Source: Actinomadura alba
GTDB lineage: Bacteria > Actinomycetota > Actinomycetes > Streptosporangiales > Streptosporangiaceae
Assembly (NCBI RefSeq): GCF_014323705.1
Contig: NZ_JABVEC010000020.1
Location: forward strand, 62,001 to 126,000
Length of the DNA stretch: 64,000 nt
Direction of reading: 5' to 3'
The translations under genes and the position numbers were made by a program. The notes under the pieces were generated by a model. It worked only from the letters and a program-made list of their open reading frames with translations, was not told the DNA's origin and did not search any database. This document shows, piece after piece, positions 34,839 through 44,109 of the stretch. Within the stretch, counting starts at the first letter, position 1, and the number at the start of each line of letters is the position of its first letter.

Positions 34839-35777
34839 ATGAGCGAGCGCAGCGAGCGAACAGTGGACACAGCCGAGCCGCTTGCTCGTGGCGACCGGAT
34901 GGACTCCGCCACCGAGGCGTTCGTCGCCCACCGCAACCTGCTGTTCACGGTCGCCTACGAGATGCTCGGCTCGGCCGCCGACGCCGAAGACGTCTTGCAG
35001 GAGACCTGGTTGCGGTGGGTGGGCGTCGATCTCGACACGGTGCGGGATCAGCGTGCGTACCTGGTCAAGATCACCACCCGCCAGGCGCTCACCCGGCTGC
35101 GTACGCTCCGCCGGCGCAGGGAGTCCTACGTCGGGCCCTGGTTGCCCGAGCCGTTGCTGACCGCACCGGATGTGGCCGAGGATGTCGAGCTCGCCGAGAG
35201 CGTCTCGATGGCGATGCTGCTGGTGCTGGAGACTCTCACGCCGACCGAGCGGGCGGTGTTCGTGCTGCGCGAGGTGTTCGACTTCGGGTACGGCGAGATC
35301 GCCGAAGCCGTCGGCAAGAGCCCGGCCGCGGTCCGCCAGATCGCCCACCGGGCACGGTCACACGTCGCTGCACGCCAGCCGCGCGGGGTTGCTTCTCCGA
35401 ACGAGACCCGACGTGCGCTCGAGGCGTTCCAGCGGACGGTCGAAACGGGCGATCTGCAACACCTGCTCGACATCCTCGCGCCGGACGTCGTCGCGATTAG
35501 CGACGGTGGCGGAGTCAAGCAGGCCGTGCTGCGGCCCGTCGTGGGGGCGGACAAGGTGGCCCGCTTGTTCACAGTCGGCCTCACCATGTTCGGCGCCGAT
35601 ATGTCGGTCGAACCGGTGCAGGTCAATGGCGGTCCGGCTCTGATCGTCCGGCTCAACGGGGAGATCGACGGTGTCGTCGCCATGCGGATCGACGACGGCC
35701 TGGTCACCGGGTTCTACTACGTGCGCAATCCCGAGAAGCTGTCGCGTGTGGAGCAAGAGACCGCTGTGAGCCGCTGA
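34839..35777 (+). CDS. ECF41-group RNA polymerase sigma factor (SigJ-like)
   Basis: ATG 34839 has GGAG six bases upstream. The 312-residue product has region 2 (HRNLLFTVAYEMLGSAADAE, DVLQETWLRW) and region 4 (LTPTERAVFVLREVFDFGY, EIAEAVGKSPAAVRQIAHRA), then a SnoaL-like C-terminal domain (FQRTVETGDLQHLLDILAPD, DVVAISDGGG). In ECF41 this extension regulates the sigma factor in place of an anti-sigma factor. The family's DGGG motif is intact. It sits divergent from the AhpD-like partner with matching promoters. Confidence 0.93.
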   Translation: MSERSERTVDTAEPLARGDRMDSATEAFVAHRNLLFTVAYEMLGSAADAEDVLQETWLRWVGVDLDTVRDQRAYLVKITTRQALTRLRTLRRRRESYVGPWLPEPLLTAPDVAEDVELAESVSMAMLLVLETLTPTERAVFVLREVFDFGYGEIAEAVGKSPAAVRQIAHRARSHVAARQPRGVASPNETRRALEAFQRTVETGDLQHLLDILAPDVVAISDGGGVKQAVLRPVVGADKVARLFTVGLTMFGADMSVEPVQVNGGPALIVRLNGEIDGVVAMRIDDGLVTGFYYVRNPEKLSRVEQETAVSR

Positions 35778-35820
35778 GCAACACCTACTGATGGCGGGTA
35801 TCCCATGCGCTCAGTCGACG

Positions 35821-36452
35821 TCAGCCTCCGGATCGAGCGGGGCGGAGGCCCCCGTCCGCAAGTCCGCCCGTGACGACGCGGGTCATCTCTTCGCCGAGTT
35901 CCGCCGTACGGCGTAGGGCCGATTGGAAGGCCTCCAACCGGCGGAAGGCCTCTCCGCACGCTCGTTGCTCCTCGATGGGCAGCAGCGGAACCTCCGCCCG
36001 ACGAACGTCCACCCGATAGGAGGTCGACATCGAGGTGTAGTGCCGCAGGTTGCGCGAGCCGCGAAGGATTCCGGCGAGAAAATACGGATCGATCCGTTCC
36101 GGGTCCGGCCGTAGGACGAAGATGTGGCGTCCCGCCATGAGGCCGCCCTGCTCCTCCACTCGAGCGATCGGGGCTCGTACGAACGTCGGAACCAGCACAT
36201 CCCCGGCTGGGTCACCGGAAGGTCGGCGTGCGGGTCTTTCAGACGCGCCGAGGGCCGGGTCCCGCGGACGACATCCCCGGCCGTGAGCACCGGCGGTCCT
36301 TCGCCCGCCTCGTCGTACGCCTGGACCTGATGGGGTTGGATGACCGACAGTGCCCCAGTCCGCGCAAGCTCGGCGATCGACATCAGCAATCCGGGCCCTG
36401 ATCCCGCCTGTACCTTCGGGACCAGCTCTGTGACCTCCGCCAAGAGGTTCAC
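35821..36452 (-). pseudogene. Type I restriction specificity-like (S-domain) gene with a frameshift
   Basis: Two frames spell one S-type target-recognition protein. The first (from GTG 36452, no SD) reads SIAELARTGALSVIQPHQVQ and PPVLTAGDVVRGTRPSARL up to LPVTQPG. The second continues DVLVPTFVRAPIARVEEQGG, DPYFLAGILRGSRNLRHY and VPLLPIEEQRACGEAFRRLE. Adding one G to the G-run near 36208 restores the frame. The conserved 'DV(L)V' and 'P.L.EQ' half-repeat is typical of the C-terminal S part of actinobacterial N-6 methylase fusions. No methylase domain is visible upstream. Confidence 0.6.
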
Positions 36453-36734
36453 GAGATGGCAAGGGGTCGACCATCCGGCGCGCCCACATCATGGCCGACG
36501 ACATATACACGCACGCTGCTCCCATCCCCACGGCCACAGAGCCGAAGCAGAACAGCTTCCTTCGAGCGGTTCAAGGAGCGTTCACCGAGGTTGCAGCCGA
36601 ACTCGAGCTGGTTCTGGTGTGAAATTGCCCAAGTGCAGCGCCGGGCCGTCCGTGAAGTCGATCGCGTGCCCGCGGAACACGGCGAACGCCTCGGGAAAGA
36701 TGGGGTCGATCCGACGGAGACGGACAAGCCTCTT
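36453..36734. other. Debris between the S-domain gene and the phosphatase terminator
   Basis: On the plus strand, 36480-36621 reads AHIMADDIYTHAAPIPTATE and SFLRAVQGAFTEVAAELELV before a stop; I cannot assign it. On the minus strand, 36640-36730 reads FAVFRGHAIDFTDGPALHLG, closely like 'LALFRGHVIDFSSDPPLHYL' of the C45-type hydrolase at 53.1-54.1 kb, so a fragment of a second such gene lies here. Confidence 0.4.
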
Positions 36735-36781
36735 CGCCGAGACGGCCCGGCTCGGTGGCTTCCGGCCGGGCCGTCTCGGCG
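36735..36781 (-). terminator. Strong hairpin terminator of the 5'-nucleotidase gene
   Basis: CGCCGAGACGGCCCGG (36735-36750) pairs exactly with 36766-36781, a 16-bp GC-rich stem with a 15-base loop. It lies 43 bases past the stop of the minus-strand gene. Confidence 0.8.
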
Positions 36782-36823
36782 AACGGGCCGCTCATCACTG
36801 AGAAGACCGCTCGGAGCAGCCGT

Positions 36824-38677
36824 TCAGTCTCCGGAGACCGGCGTCGCCCGGCCCAGCGCCGGCGGGCGGACCGGGGACATCTTCTCCAGGTAGCGCCAGA
36901 GCGCGTCGCCGCCGTTGTAGAGGCTGCGGTCCTGCTTCGTCGCCTCGAAGAGGGCGGTGAAGCCGGGCGTGGCGTTCTTGGCGAAGAAGTTGTTCGCCAG
37001 GGTGGCGATCCGGTACGTGGCGTGCGGCCGGACCGGCCGGTTGCCGATCCGGATGTCACCCTGGTCGATGCGATGGCCGACCGGCTTCGCGGGGTCGTAC
37101 GTGTAGCGGACGTTGCCGGAGACCGCCATCTGCCGGTACCGCACCGACCCGTCGGCGGCCTGCTGCCACTGGCTCTCCAGCAGCGCGTCGAGCTGGGCGC
37201 CGGTGATGTCGCCCCGGACCAGACCGACGCCGATGCCGCTGTCGTAGACGGTGCCCAGGGCGACTTCGGAGAAGAGCACCTGGCCCGGAGCGTCGGCCGG
37301 GTTGGCCGGGTTGGCGGCGTACCGGAGGTCATTGCGAAGGATGCCCGGCATGGCGACCGCGAGGTCGGCTCGCCCGTCCTGGTTCGCCGCCCAGCGGAAG
37401 GCGTCGGCGGTCGCGTTGTACATGGTCGACTCGGCGGCGTCTCCCGGCGCCCGGGTCAGATCGGCTGTCACTTTCGCCACCGGGGTGTTGCCCCGTTCCA
37501 CCGACCGCTTCCGCCAGTACTCCGCGATCCGCAGCGTCTCAGGGTCGGGTGTCACGTCCTTGGTGTTGGCGTGGTTCACCGAGGTGGTCCGGTCGCGCAA
37601 CACCTCACCCGTCTTCGGGTCGAGCTGGAGGTTGATCTCGTTGATCAGCCGGCCGTGGTTGGCCGCCTCGACCACCGGCCGTGGGTTGCCCGCCGGGTCG
37701 GGGAGCGTGCAGTTGACCAGCGCGTGCCAGTGCCCGGTGACGATCGCGTCGACGTCCGGGGTGATCCGGGCGTTGAAGTCCACCGCCGGGCCGAACGGGT
37801 TGACGCACTCGTCGTAACCGGCACCGGACTGCTGGGAGAAGCCCTCGTGGACTACCGCCACGATGGCCCGGACGCCCTGCTGTCGCAGGACCGCGGCGTA
37901 CTTGTTGACCGTGTCGGCCTCGTCGAGGAAGGCGAACCCCTTCGGCGTGTACGACATCTGCTCCTCAGAGAGGAGCTTGGTGGTGGCGAACACGAAGCCG
38001 ACCGGGATCCGGCCGCCGCGCCCGTCGTCGACGTACTCCACGTGGTACGGCGGCAGCTTCGGCTTGCGGGTGTGCTCGTCGACGAGGTTGCCGGAGTGGT
38101 AGCCGAAGTCCGCGCCGCGGAACCGCCGCCCGGTCGAGTCTTCGAAGCAGAGGTCGTCGTCGGGGCGCCCGTCGCAGGTGCCGTCGATCATGTGGCGCAG
38201 GAACCCGTAGCCCCGGTCCATCTCGTGGTTGCCGACCGTCGAGAAGTCCAGCCCGATCGAGTTCAGGTACTCGATGGTCGGCTCGTTCCAGAACCAGCCG
38301 GTCTCATTCGGCCAGCCGGTGAAGTCGTCTCCGGCGGAGAAGAGGATCGAGTTCCGCTTGCCGGCGCGGAGCTGCTTGAGATGGGTGGTCAGGTACGCGC
38401 CGCCGCCGACCTGCTGGGCGGGTTCCCCGGCCCGCGCCCCGGGCACGGTGGTGGTGTAGTCGCCGAAGTAGCCGTGCAGATCGGTGATCGACATCAGCTG
38501 CACCGGCACCGGCGCCCCGGCGGTCGAGACCGCGCCGGTGGCGGTCGACGTGGCCGCGCCGGCCGCCGAGGTGGCCGCAAGGGACAAGGCCAGACCGGCG
38601 ATGATCCCCAGGATCGAGGTGGAGCGTTTCCGGTGCCGGACCGGGCCGGAGCGGAATATTCGTATGGCGTGGCGCAT
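36824..38677 (-). CDS. Secreted 5'-nucleotidase / bifunctional metallophosphatase
   Basis: I chose ATG 38677, which has GGAG nine bases upstream. The 617-residue product has a signal peptide (ILGIIAGLALSLAATSAAGA). The calcineurin-like N-terminal half has SITDLHGYFGDY, LFSAGDDFTG, STVGNHEMDRG and TGHWHAL; the C-terminal 5'-nucleotidase domain has YNATADAFRWAANQDG, LAVAMPGILRNDL and YNGGDALW. Such enzymes dephosphorylate extracellular nucleotides to recover phosphate and nucleosides. Note that GDD-F replaces the common GD-x-x. Single gene with its own terminator. Confidence 0.88.
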   Translation of the reverse strand: MRHAIRIFRSGPVRHRKRSTSILGIIAGLALSLAATSAAGAATSTATGAVSTAGAPVPVQLMSITDLHGYFGDYTTTVPGARAGEPAQQVGGGAYLTTHLKQLRAGKRNSILFSAGDDFTGWPNETGWFWNEPTIEYLNSIGLDFSTVGNHEMDRGYGFLRHMIDGTCDGRPDDDLCFEDSTGRRFRGADFGYHSGNLVDEHTRKPKLPPYHVEYVDDGRGGRIPVGFVFATTKLLSEEQMSYTPKGFAFLDEADTVNKYAAVLRQQGVRAIVAVVHEGFSQQSGAGYDECVNPFGPAVDFNARITPDVDAIVTGHWHALVNCTLPDPAGNPRPVVEAANHGRLINEINLQLDPKTGEVLRDRTTSVNHANTKDVTPDPETLRIAEYWRKRSVERGNTPVAKVTADLTRAPGDAAESTMYNATADAFRWAANQDGRADLAVAMPGILRNDLRYAANPANPADAPGQVLFSEVALGTVYDSGIGVGLVRGDITGAQLDALLESQWQQAADGSVRYRQMAVSGNVRYTYDPAKPVGHRIDQGDIRIGNRPVRPHATYRIATLANNFFAKNATPGFTALFEATKQDRSLYNGGDALWRYLEKMSPVRPPALGRATPVSGD

Positions 38678-38814
38678 GTGGTCGGGCTCCATGTGACTGA
38701 GTGGATCTTGTCCTCTCGGGAGCGTGTCGACCGGCGCTTAACGACGGATGAACGGTGGACCTGGGCAGTCTGACCAGGGGTTTACCAACGTGGCATGCCA
38801 GGAGCGCGACGACG

Positions 38815-38840
38815 GGTTCGGCCAGTTGGTTCGGCCAGTT
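38815..38840. repeat. 13-bp perfect tandem repeat, two units
   Basis: GGTTCGGCCAGTT occurs twice in direct succession (38815-38827 and 38828-38840), between the nucleotidase start and the oligopeptidase stop. Probably slippage; it could also be a binding site for the nucleotidase promoter, which lies in this 180-base gap. Confidence 0.6.
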
Positions 38841-38861
38841 GGTCACGGGCGGCAGGCGCTC

Positions 38862-40991
38862 TCAGTGTGGTTCTGCGGCACACTCGTGCAGACGCGTGGT
38901 CGCCTCGCCCGGCGATAGACCGGTGTGTTCTCCGGCGAAGGTCAGGATGTCCGCGGTCAGGGCGCGTTCCTTGCTTGCGGGGGAAGCGGCGTGGGCGGTG
39001 TCGGGTTCTCGGCGCATGAGGATCGGCCGGTCACCGCTGGTGGCGTGCTGGAGGGCAGCGCACATTTTGGTGACGTGGGCCTCTCCGGTCTGCAGGTCGG
39101 TCACCGCACCGGTGAAGAGGAATGCCGGATAGTGGGTTCCGGGCGTGATGTTGTGGTACGGGGAGTATTCGAGCAGCCAAGGGAGCTGTTCGGGTTCGGA
39201 GGCGGTGCCGAATTCGTCGGTCCATGTGCATCCCAGACCGAAGTGCTCGTAGCGCACCATGTCGCAGAGCGGTCCCGCGGCGATGACCGCGGCGTACAGA
39301 TCCGGTCGCCGCATCGCGGCGGCGGTGACCAGTAGGCCGCCACCGGATACGCCATAGCTCGCCAGTTGGTCACGGGTGGTCCGGCCGGTGTCGATGAGCC
39401 AGGCCGCGGCGTCGTTGAAGTCGCTGATCGCCCGGTGCTTGTGCGGTCCGCGCCCGGCGTCGTGCCAGCATTGGCCCGCTTCGCCGCCTCCGCGTACGCA
39501 GGCGACCGCGTAGGTGCCGCCGGCGCCGACCCATGCGGCCGCCAGAGGGAAGAACCATGGGCGCATGGGCATGCCGAAGCTGCCGTAGCCGTACAGGAGG
39601 GTGGGACGGGGGCCCTGATGGTCCTCGGCCGGGGTGAACAGGAACAGCGTGACCTCGGTGCCGTCGCCCGCGTGATAGCGAACGCTGCGGCTGCGGACCT
39701 TTGGAGTGTGTCCGGCCATCGCGGCACCGGTTTCCTGTTCCGTCTCCCCGCTGACGGCGTCGTAGCGATGGATGGTGGGCGGAGTGGTCGCGTCGCAGTA
39801 GCTGAACCATGCGTGATGTCCGTGCGGGATCTTTGTCCGCAGGGTCGATACGACGCCCGCGCCGGGCAGGGGCAGACGGCTGAGCTGCCGGCCGCCCGCC
39901 AGGTCGTGCAGTGTCACGGTGGAGGTGCCGTGGCGGGTGCGTGCCACCAGGAGGAGCGGCCGCGGAAGGGCCGGGTCGTCCAGGACCAGACACTCGTCCA
40001 GCGGGGCCTCGGGATCTTCGGCCACCAGCGTGCGCCATGCGGCCGGGTCGGTATCGTTTCGACGCGCCGTGCAGATGCGGCCGCACGGGGCCTGGTAGTC
40101 GGTGACCAGCAGCAGATCGCCGTCCGCGAGGAAGCGTGGGAGAACACGGGCGCGTACGGCGGACCCGTCCACGAGCTTGCCGAAACGCGGGGCCTTCGGA
40201 TCGATGAGTTCGGCCACGTGCACATCGTTGTGCGAGGCGGGCCCGGCCATCGCGGTGATCGCCAGGTACCGGCCGTCGGCGCTGACCGTGAGGCCGTAAT
40301 AGTGGTCCGGGGCATCGTCGCCCCCGAACACCACCGTGTCGGCCTGCCACGGCGTACCGATTCGATGCAACCTCACCCGCCGCTGCAAACGCCGGTCGCC
40401 GGGAGGCAGTTCCTCATCAGGAACGCGGCTGACGTAGTAGAACGCATCTCCTCCCGGCAGCCAGGCGAGCGAGGTGTTGCGGGCGCGGGGCAACGGTCCG
40501 TCCACCACTTCGCCGGTACGCACGTCCAGCACCACGATGTCGCTGCCGGGCTGCTCGGCGACCTCCATCTGGACGGCCACCCGTTCGCCCTCACGCGACG
40601 GCCACCAGGCGTACAGCCCGGTATGGCCGGACGGATCGAGTTCCACCGGATCGACCAGTGCGCGCCTGTTCCCCTCGGCGTCGATGACGAGCAGGCGCCG
40701 TTGCTCATCTCCGCGCAACTGTTCGGCGAGGAACATGACCGATCCACGCACCATGGGAGGCTCGGACACGCCGAAGGATGACACCTGATCTACCAAGTAC
40801 GCCCACGATCGCAGTTCCTCACGCCATCCGGCGCGGAACGCTCGGAAGAGCCGATCCTGAGCCGCGGCCCAGGCCCGTACACGCGCATCAGTCCCGTCTT
40901 CCAGCCACCGGTAGGGATCGGCGACCGGGAAACCGAACAGATCCTCCACCACATCACCGCGGCGGGCGACAGGGTAGGACAATCGCGCCAC
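38862..40991 (-). CDS. Prolyl oligopeptidase family (S9) serine peptidase
   Basis: I chose GTG 40991, with a GGAGGGGG SD upstream, which gives the usual family start (RRGDVVEDLFGFPVADPYRW, LED). The 709-residue product has no signal peptide, so it is cytoplasmic. A seven-bladed propeller covers about 80-410; the alpha/beta-hydrolase domain follows with YGVSGGGLLVTAAAMRRPDL (catalytic Ser in GVSGGG where GGSNGG is usual), Asp in FTGAVTDLQT and His in PDTAHAA. S9A enzymes cut short peptides after proline; some act as RiPP proteases (FlaP) or macrocyclases. A 31-codon ORF with a strong SD precedes it on the same strand. Confidence 0.88.
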   Translation of the reverse strand: MARLSYPVARRGDVVEDLFGFPVADPYRWLEDGTDARVRAWAAAQDRLFRAFRAGWREELRSWAYLVDQVSSFGVSEPPMVRGSVMFLAEQLRGDEQRRLLVIDAEGNRRALVDPVELDPSGHTGLYAWWPSREGERVAVQMEVAEQPGSDIVVLDVRTGEVVDGPLPRARNTSLAWLPGGDAFYYVSRVPDEELPPGDRRLQRRVRLHRIGTPWQADTVVFGGDDAPDHYYGLTVSADGRYLAITAMAGPASHNDVHVAELIDPKAPRFGKLVDGSAVRARVLPRFLADGDLLLVTDYQAPCGRICTARRNDTDPAAWRTLVAEDPEAPLDECLVLDDPALPRPLLLVARTRHGTSTVTLHDLAGGRQLSRLPLPGAGVVSTLRTKIPHGHHAWFSYCDATTPPTIHRYDAVSGETEQETGAAMAGHTPKVRSRSVRYHAGDGTEVTLFLFTPAEDHQGPRPTLLYGYGSFGMPMRPWFFPLAAAWVGAGGTYAVACVRGGGEAGQCWHDAGRGPHKHRAISDFNDAAAWLIDTGRTTRDQLASYGVSGGGLLVTAAAMRRPDLYAAVIAAGPLCDMVRYEHFGLGCTWTDEFGTASEPEQLPWLLEYSPYHNITPGTHYPAFLFTGAVTDLQTGEAHVTKMCAALQHATSGDRPILMRREPDTAHAASPASKERALTADILTFAGEHTGLSPGEATTRLHECAAEPH

Positions 40992-41074
40992 GAACGCCCC
41001 CTCCGACGTATTCCCGCTTGCCATGGGCCGGGGCACTGCGGCGTTGGCCGACCGCAGTACCCCGACTCACTCAG

Positions 41075-41170
41075 CTATGACTCGCCTCGAAGGATGTCCT
41101 CCTGCCAGCGGCGTATGCCTCCAGAGCGGGGAGCCGGACCGGTTGAACTATAGGGCAGGTATCCATTCAT
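41075..41170 (-). CDS. Possible 31-residue peptide upstream of the oligopeptidase
   Basis: On the minus strand GGAGG-ATATT-ATG is a near-ideal ribosome site. It opens MNGYLPYSSTGPAPRSGG, then IRRWQEDILRGES and TAG, 83 bases before the peptidase GTG. It is too short for coding statistics and matches nothing known. It could be a leader peptide, a small regulatory ORF or a substrate peptide of the S9 enzyme; I infer only that it is probably translated. Confidence 0.4.
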   Translation of the reverse strand: MNGYLPYSSTGPAPRSGGIRRWQEDILRGES

Positions 41171-41638
41171 AATATCCTCCCGGATTCCTGCGTTTCGCCC
41201 GAAATGAGCGATTACGCCGACGACTATCCCCGCGCCCACGATCGATAAACCAAGAAGCGCTCTCCCCCGGCACGCCTGTCCGCGTGTGCTGCTGCGTTAA
41301 GCACCGATCCTCCCGGTCATCCCTCTGCGGAAACTTCGCGCAAAGAAGGAGGCATACTGAGGATGCCATGCGAAGATCGATCTCTTAAAAAGTAATTCGG
41401 GGCTTTGCCGGACCGGAATCTTCTGCCACCACAAAACAGATCACATGCAAAGGGTTGTCAACCTTTGCCCCGTCGCCGCGTGACTCCACCAGGACGATCT
41501 ACCACCTCGGTGTCGGTGGGGCCCACGTGGCCGCGGCGAGCAGCCTGGACCTCGCCCTCAACCCCTGCTCATCAAGATCCGAGATCATGACGTCGATGGA
41601 GAGGGAGAATGCCGGGCGGAAGCGGCGAACAGGAGTAG
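41171..41638. other. Intergenic region, no recognised gene
   Basis: About 470 bases, AT-richer than the surroundings in 41340-41460 ('tcttaaaaagtaattcgg'). It probably holds divergent promoters for the peptide/oligopeptidase unit and the ADP-ribosylglycohydrolase. A 73-codon minus-strand frame (41148-41369) has mixed third positions and no SD, so I do not call it. Confidence 0.4.
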
Positions 41639-42643
41639 ATGGTGACCGGACGGGCGAGCGGGAGCATCTTCGGGCTGGCGTACGGGGACGCGTTGGGGAA
41701 ACCGACCGAGTTCCTCGACATGCGGCGGATCGTCAAGAGGTACGGGCCCGACGGCCCGCGTGAGCTCGAGGGGGCGCCGGCGCTGGTCACCGACGACACA
41801 CAGATGGCGCTCGCCGTCGGGGAAGGACTCGTCTACGCGCTGACCCATCCGCCGTTCACCCCCGATCTGGTGGCCCCGATCTGGCGGCGGAAGTTCGTCG
41901 ACTGGGCGCGGAGCCCGGACAACAACCGGGCGCCGGGCAACACGTGCATGCGGGCCATCGCCGGCCTGGCCGAAGGGCATCCGTGGGTCAAGGCGACGAT
42001 CCAGGGCTCCAAGGGTTGCGGCGCGAACATGCGCGTGACGCCGGTGGGGCTGGTGCCCGGCCTGACCGGTGAAGAGCGGTCGGGGGCGGCTCAGCTTCAG
42101 GCGGCGCTCACCCACGGGCACCCGACGGGTCTGGCCGCCAGCGAGCTCACCGCGTACGTGGTGTGGTGGCTTCGCGAGGGCATGGCGCCCACGGAACTGC
42201 AGAGCGCGCTTCGCGAACACTGCCGTTCGCAGCGCACCACCTACCACGAACGCTGGCTGGGCGAGCTGTGGCAGCGTCCGGGTGTCAGCACCCCGGCGGA
42301 GTTCATCGCACGCGGCTGGGACGAGTGCCTGGAGGTCCTCGACCGTCTAGACGCGGCGTTGCCGGTGGCCGATCGGAACGCCGACCCCTGCCTGGCGACC
42401 GGCGGCGGCTGGATCGCCGAGGAGGCGCTGGCCACGGCGCTGCTCTGTTTCCTGATGTTTCCCGATGACCCGGTGGCGGCGATCTGGCGGGGCGCGGCGA
42501 GCTCGGGCGATTCGGACTCGATCGCGTGCCTGGCGGGAGCGTTCGCGGGCGCATACCTGGGCATGGACGCCTGGCCGGCCGAGTGGGCGACGCGCATCGA
42601 GTACGCCGATCGGCTGACTCGTCTCGGCCGCGCCTTCGATTAG
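41639..42643 (+). CDS. ADP-ribosylglycohydrolase family protein
   Basis: The product has 334 residues from ATG 41639 (GTG 41642 is equally placed after GGAG). Family motifs are GSIFGLAYGDALGKPTEF, the Mg-binding VTDDTQMALAV, RAPGNTCMRAI and the second metal site SGDSDSIACLAGAFAGAYLG. These all-helical di-magnesium enzymes remove ADP-ribose from arginine or related linkages, or from nucleic-acid ends, reversing ADP-ribosylation. All key acidic residues are in place. No ADP-ribosyltransferase is seen nearby. Confidence 0.9.
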   Translation: MVTGRASGSIFGLAYGDALGKPTEFLDMRRIVKRYGPDGPRELEGAPALVTDDTQMALAVGEGLVYALTHPPFTPDLVAPIWRRKFVDWARSPDNNRAPGNTCMRAIAGLAEGHPWVKATIQGSKGCGANMRVTPVGLVPGLTGEERSGAAQLQAALTHGHPTGLAASELTAYVVWWLREGMAPTELQSALREHCRSQRTTYHERWLGELWQRPGVSTPAEFIARGWDECLEVLDRLDAALPVADRNADPCLATGGGWIAEEALATALLCFLMFPDDPVAAIWRGAASSGDSDSIACLAGAFAGAYLGMDAWPAEWATRIEYADRLTRLGRAFD

Positions 42644-42832
42644 CGGGGGTGATGCCGGCGACTCCGGTCCGACCGCCGGTTCAGCAGAACGTGAACGGCG
42701 GTAGGTGGCAACAGGCCGGCAACGTGCGCCCGGCTGCCGTGGGCGGCCGGGCGCTCGTCGATGGTGCGGTGCCGGGGAGCGTTCCCGGCGGGCGGATCAG
42801 GAATCCCGCCGATCAACGCCCGCTCGCGGCGG

Positions 42833-43585
42833 TCAGAAGTAGCAGATGAAGGCGGTCGTGGTGCCCGCTCCGGTGACCATTCCGGTGGCCTGCTCCACGG
42901 CGATCACCGTCGAGACCCTGGTGTGGCCCAGGCAGCCCATGTTGGCGAACTCCTGACCCCGGGGGTCGGCGCTGACGATGTTGCCGTTCGCATCGGCCTG
43001 CAACGCCCTGCCCGCCGGGTACGGTCCGGCCCCGTCGGGCCGGATCGTGTAGAACCGTACGACACCGTTCGGCCAGAGGGCGCTCCCCCGCGCGAACATG
43101 CGACCGCCACTGTTGAACGGGCCCTGGGTCGTCGTCACCCACACGGTGCCGCGGGGAACCGACGCCGGTTCCAGCAGCCGGTACGGCGAGTTGACGTTGT
43201 CGGAATATGCCTGGTCTCGGCTGGCCGGTGGGACACAGACGAGATCGTTCGGCCGGACCAGGCGCCACACGAATCCGGTCTTGCAGGTGTTCGGCCCCCA
43301 CGCGCCGCCGTTCGGCTCCCGCCGGTACGGGGCCCATGCGTTCTCGTCCACCGCCTGGTCACGGATCTGCGGGGTCACGCAGACCTGGTCACCCGGCACG
43401 GCCTCGCGCCAGACGAAGCCGTTCTTGCAGGTGTACGGCCCATACGGCGCCGCCACGGCGGCCGGCGCCTCGACGGCCACCACACCCGCGGCCACCGCCA
43501 ACGCCGCGAGCACCCGGCCCAACGCCCGGCGCACGCCGACGCCACGGCCGATTCCGCCGTGTGTCGTGGTTTTCTCACGCTTCAC
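42833..43585 (-). CDS. Secreted protein with two Cys-paired 'CKxGFVWR' repeats
   Basis: I chose GTG 43585, after a purine-rich SD. The 250-residue product has a signal peptide (LGRVLAALAVAAGVVAVEAP, cleaved near AVAA). Two tandem repeats of about 40 residues follow: YGPYTCKNGFVWREAVPGD with VCVTPQIRDQAVDENA, and WGPNTCKTGFVWRLVRPND with VCVPPASRDQAYSDN. Each has one Cys pair and an RDQA motif. These repeats occur in secreted actinobacterial proteins of unknown role. The C-terminal 110 residues are beta-rich and end in ICYF. Confidence 0.7.
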   Translation of the reverse strand: MKREKTTTHGGIGRGVGVRRALGRVLAALAVAAGVVAVEAPAAVAAPYGPYTCKNGFVWREAVPGDQVCVTPQIRDQAVDENAWAPYRREPNGGAWGPNTCKTGFVWRLVRPNDLVCVPPASRDQAYSDNVNSPYRLLEPASVPRGTVWVTTTQGPFNSGGRMFARGSALWPNGVVRFYTIRPDGAGPYPAGRALQADANGNIVSADPRGQEFANMGCLGHTRVSTVIAVEQATGMVTGAGTTTAFICYF

Positions 43586-44109
43586 TTTCCGCTTCCTTTC
43601 CCCCCGCCGCTCCGCTCGCATATGGCCATTCGATAAATGGCCGACGTCGAGCGGGCAACATAATCCCTGCCGAAACAACACCGACCAAGATTGATCGGAC
43701 CGGCACATCATTAGACGCATCGGCGCCATATCCCGTCAATTGCGGAATGGGATGTGACCGGAAGCGGTAGCCCGGCGAACCGCAGTGCCGGTTCCGCCGT
43801 CTAATGGAGCTTCCGGCCCGGAGCCGCCGGTGCTCCTTGCCGGGCCGGCGTACCCCGAGGTGGCGGTGCGGCGGATCCGAGGAGTAGTCGCGTGAGTGCT
43901 GAGAGGATCGCCCGCGCCGCCGGCCGGCGTACCCAGGACGAGGGTAAGTCACCCAGTTGGGACAGCTGTGATCTTTACATGTGGAAATCTGTGGATTACC
44001 TTGATCATCACGTCGTGAATTACCTGTTGGGTGGCGCCCCCGACACAGAACGTGATTGCCCTGCCCCGGTGGGTGAGGCTTTCATCGAAGTGACGACAGG
44101 AGATTTGCC
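43586..44109. other. Divergent intergenic region, no firm gene
   Basis: About 520 bases between a secreted repeat protein and the M14 peptidase, so both promoters should be here; 43600-43740 and 43960-44040 are AT-richer. GTG 43892 follows GAGGAG and opens MSAERIARAAGRRTQDEG, but the frame then loses coding character, so it may be a short peptide or a broken start. Confidence 0.35.

Noticed and set aside
36755-38773. Very long plus-strand frame opposite the 5'-nucleotidase gene
   Set aside because: The minus strand has a full set of metallophosphatase motifs, signal peptide, SD and terminator; the plus frame is low-complexity Arg/Val/Gly text.
41148-41369. 73-codon minus-strand frame ending GGYYEWIPAL, considered as a RiPP precursor
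   Set aside because: Mixed third positions, no SD near its ATG; a better-initiated short ORF (41075-41170) starts inside it in another frame.
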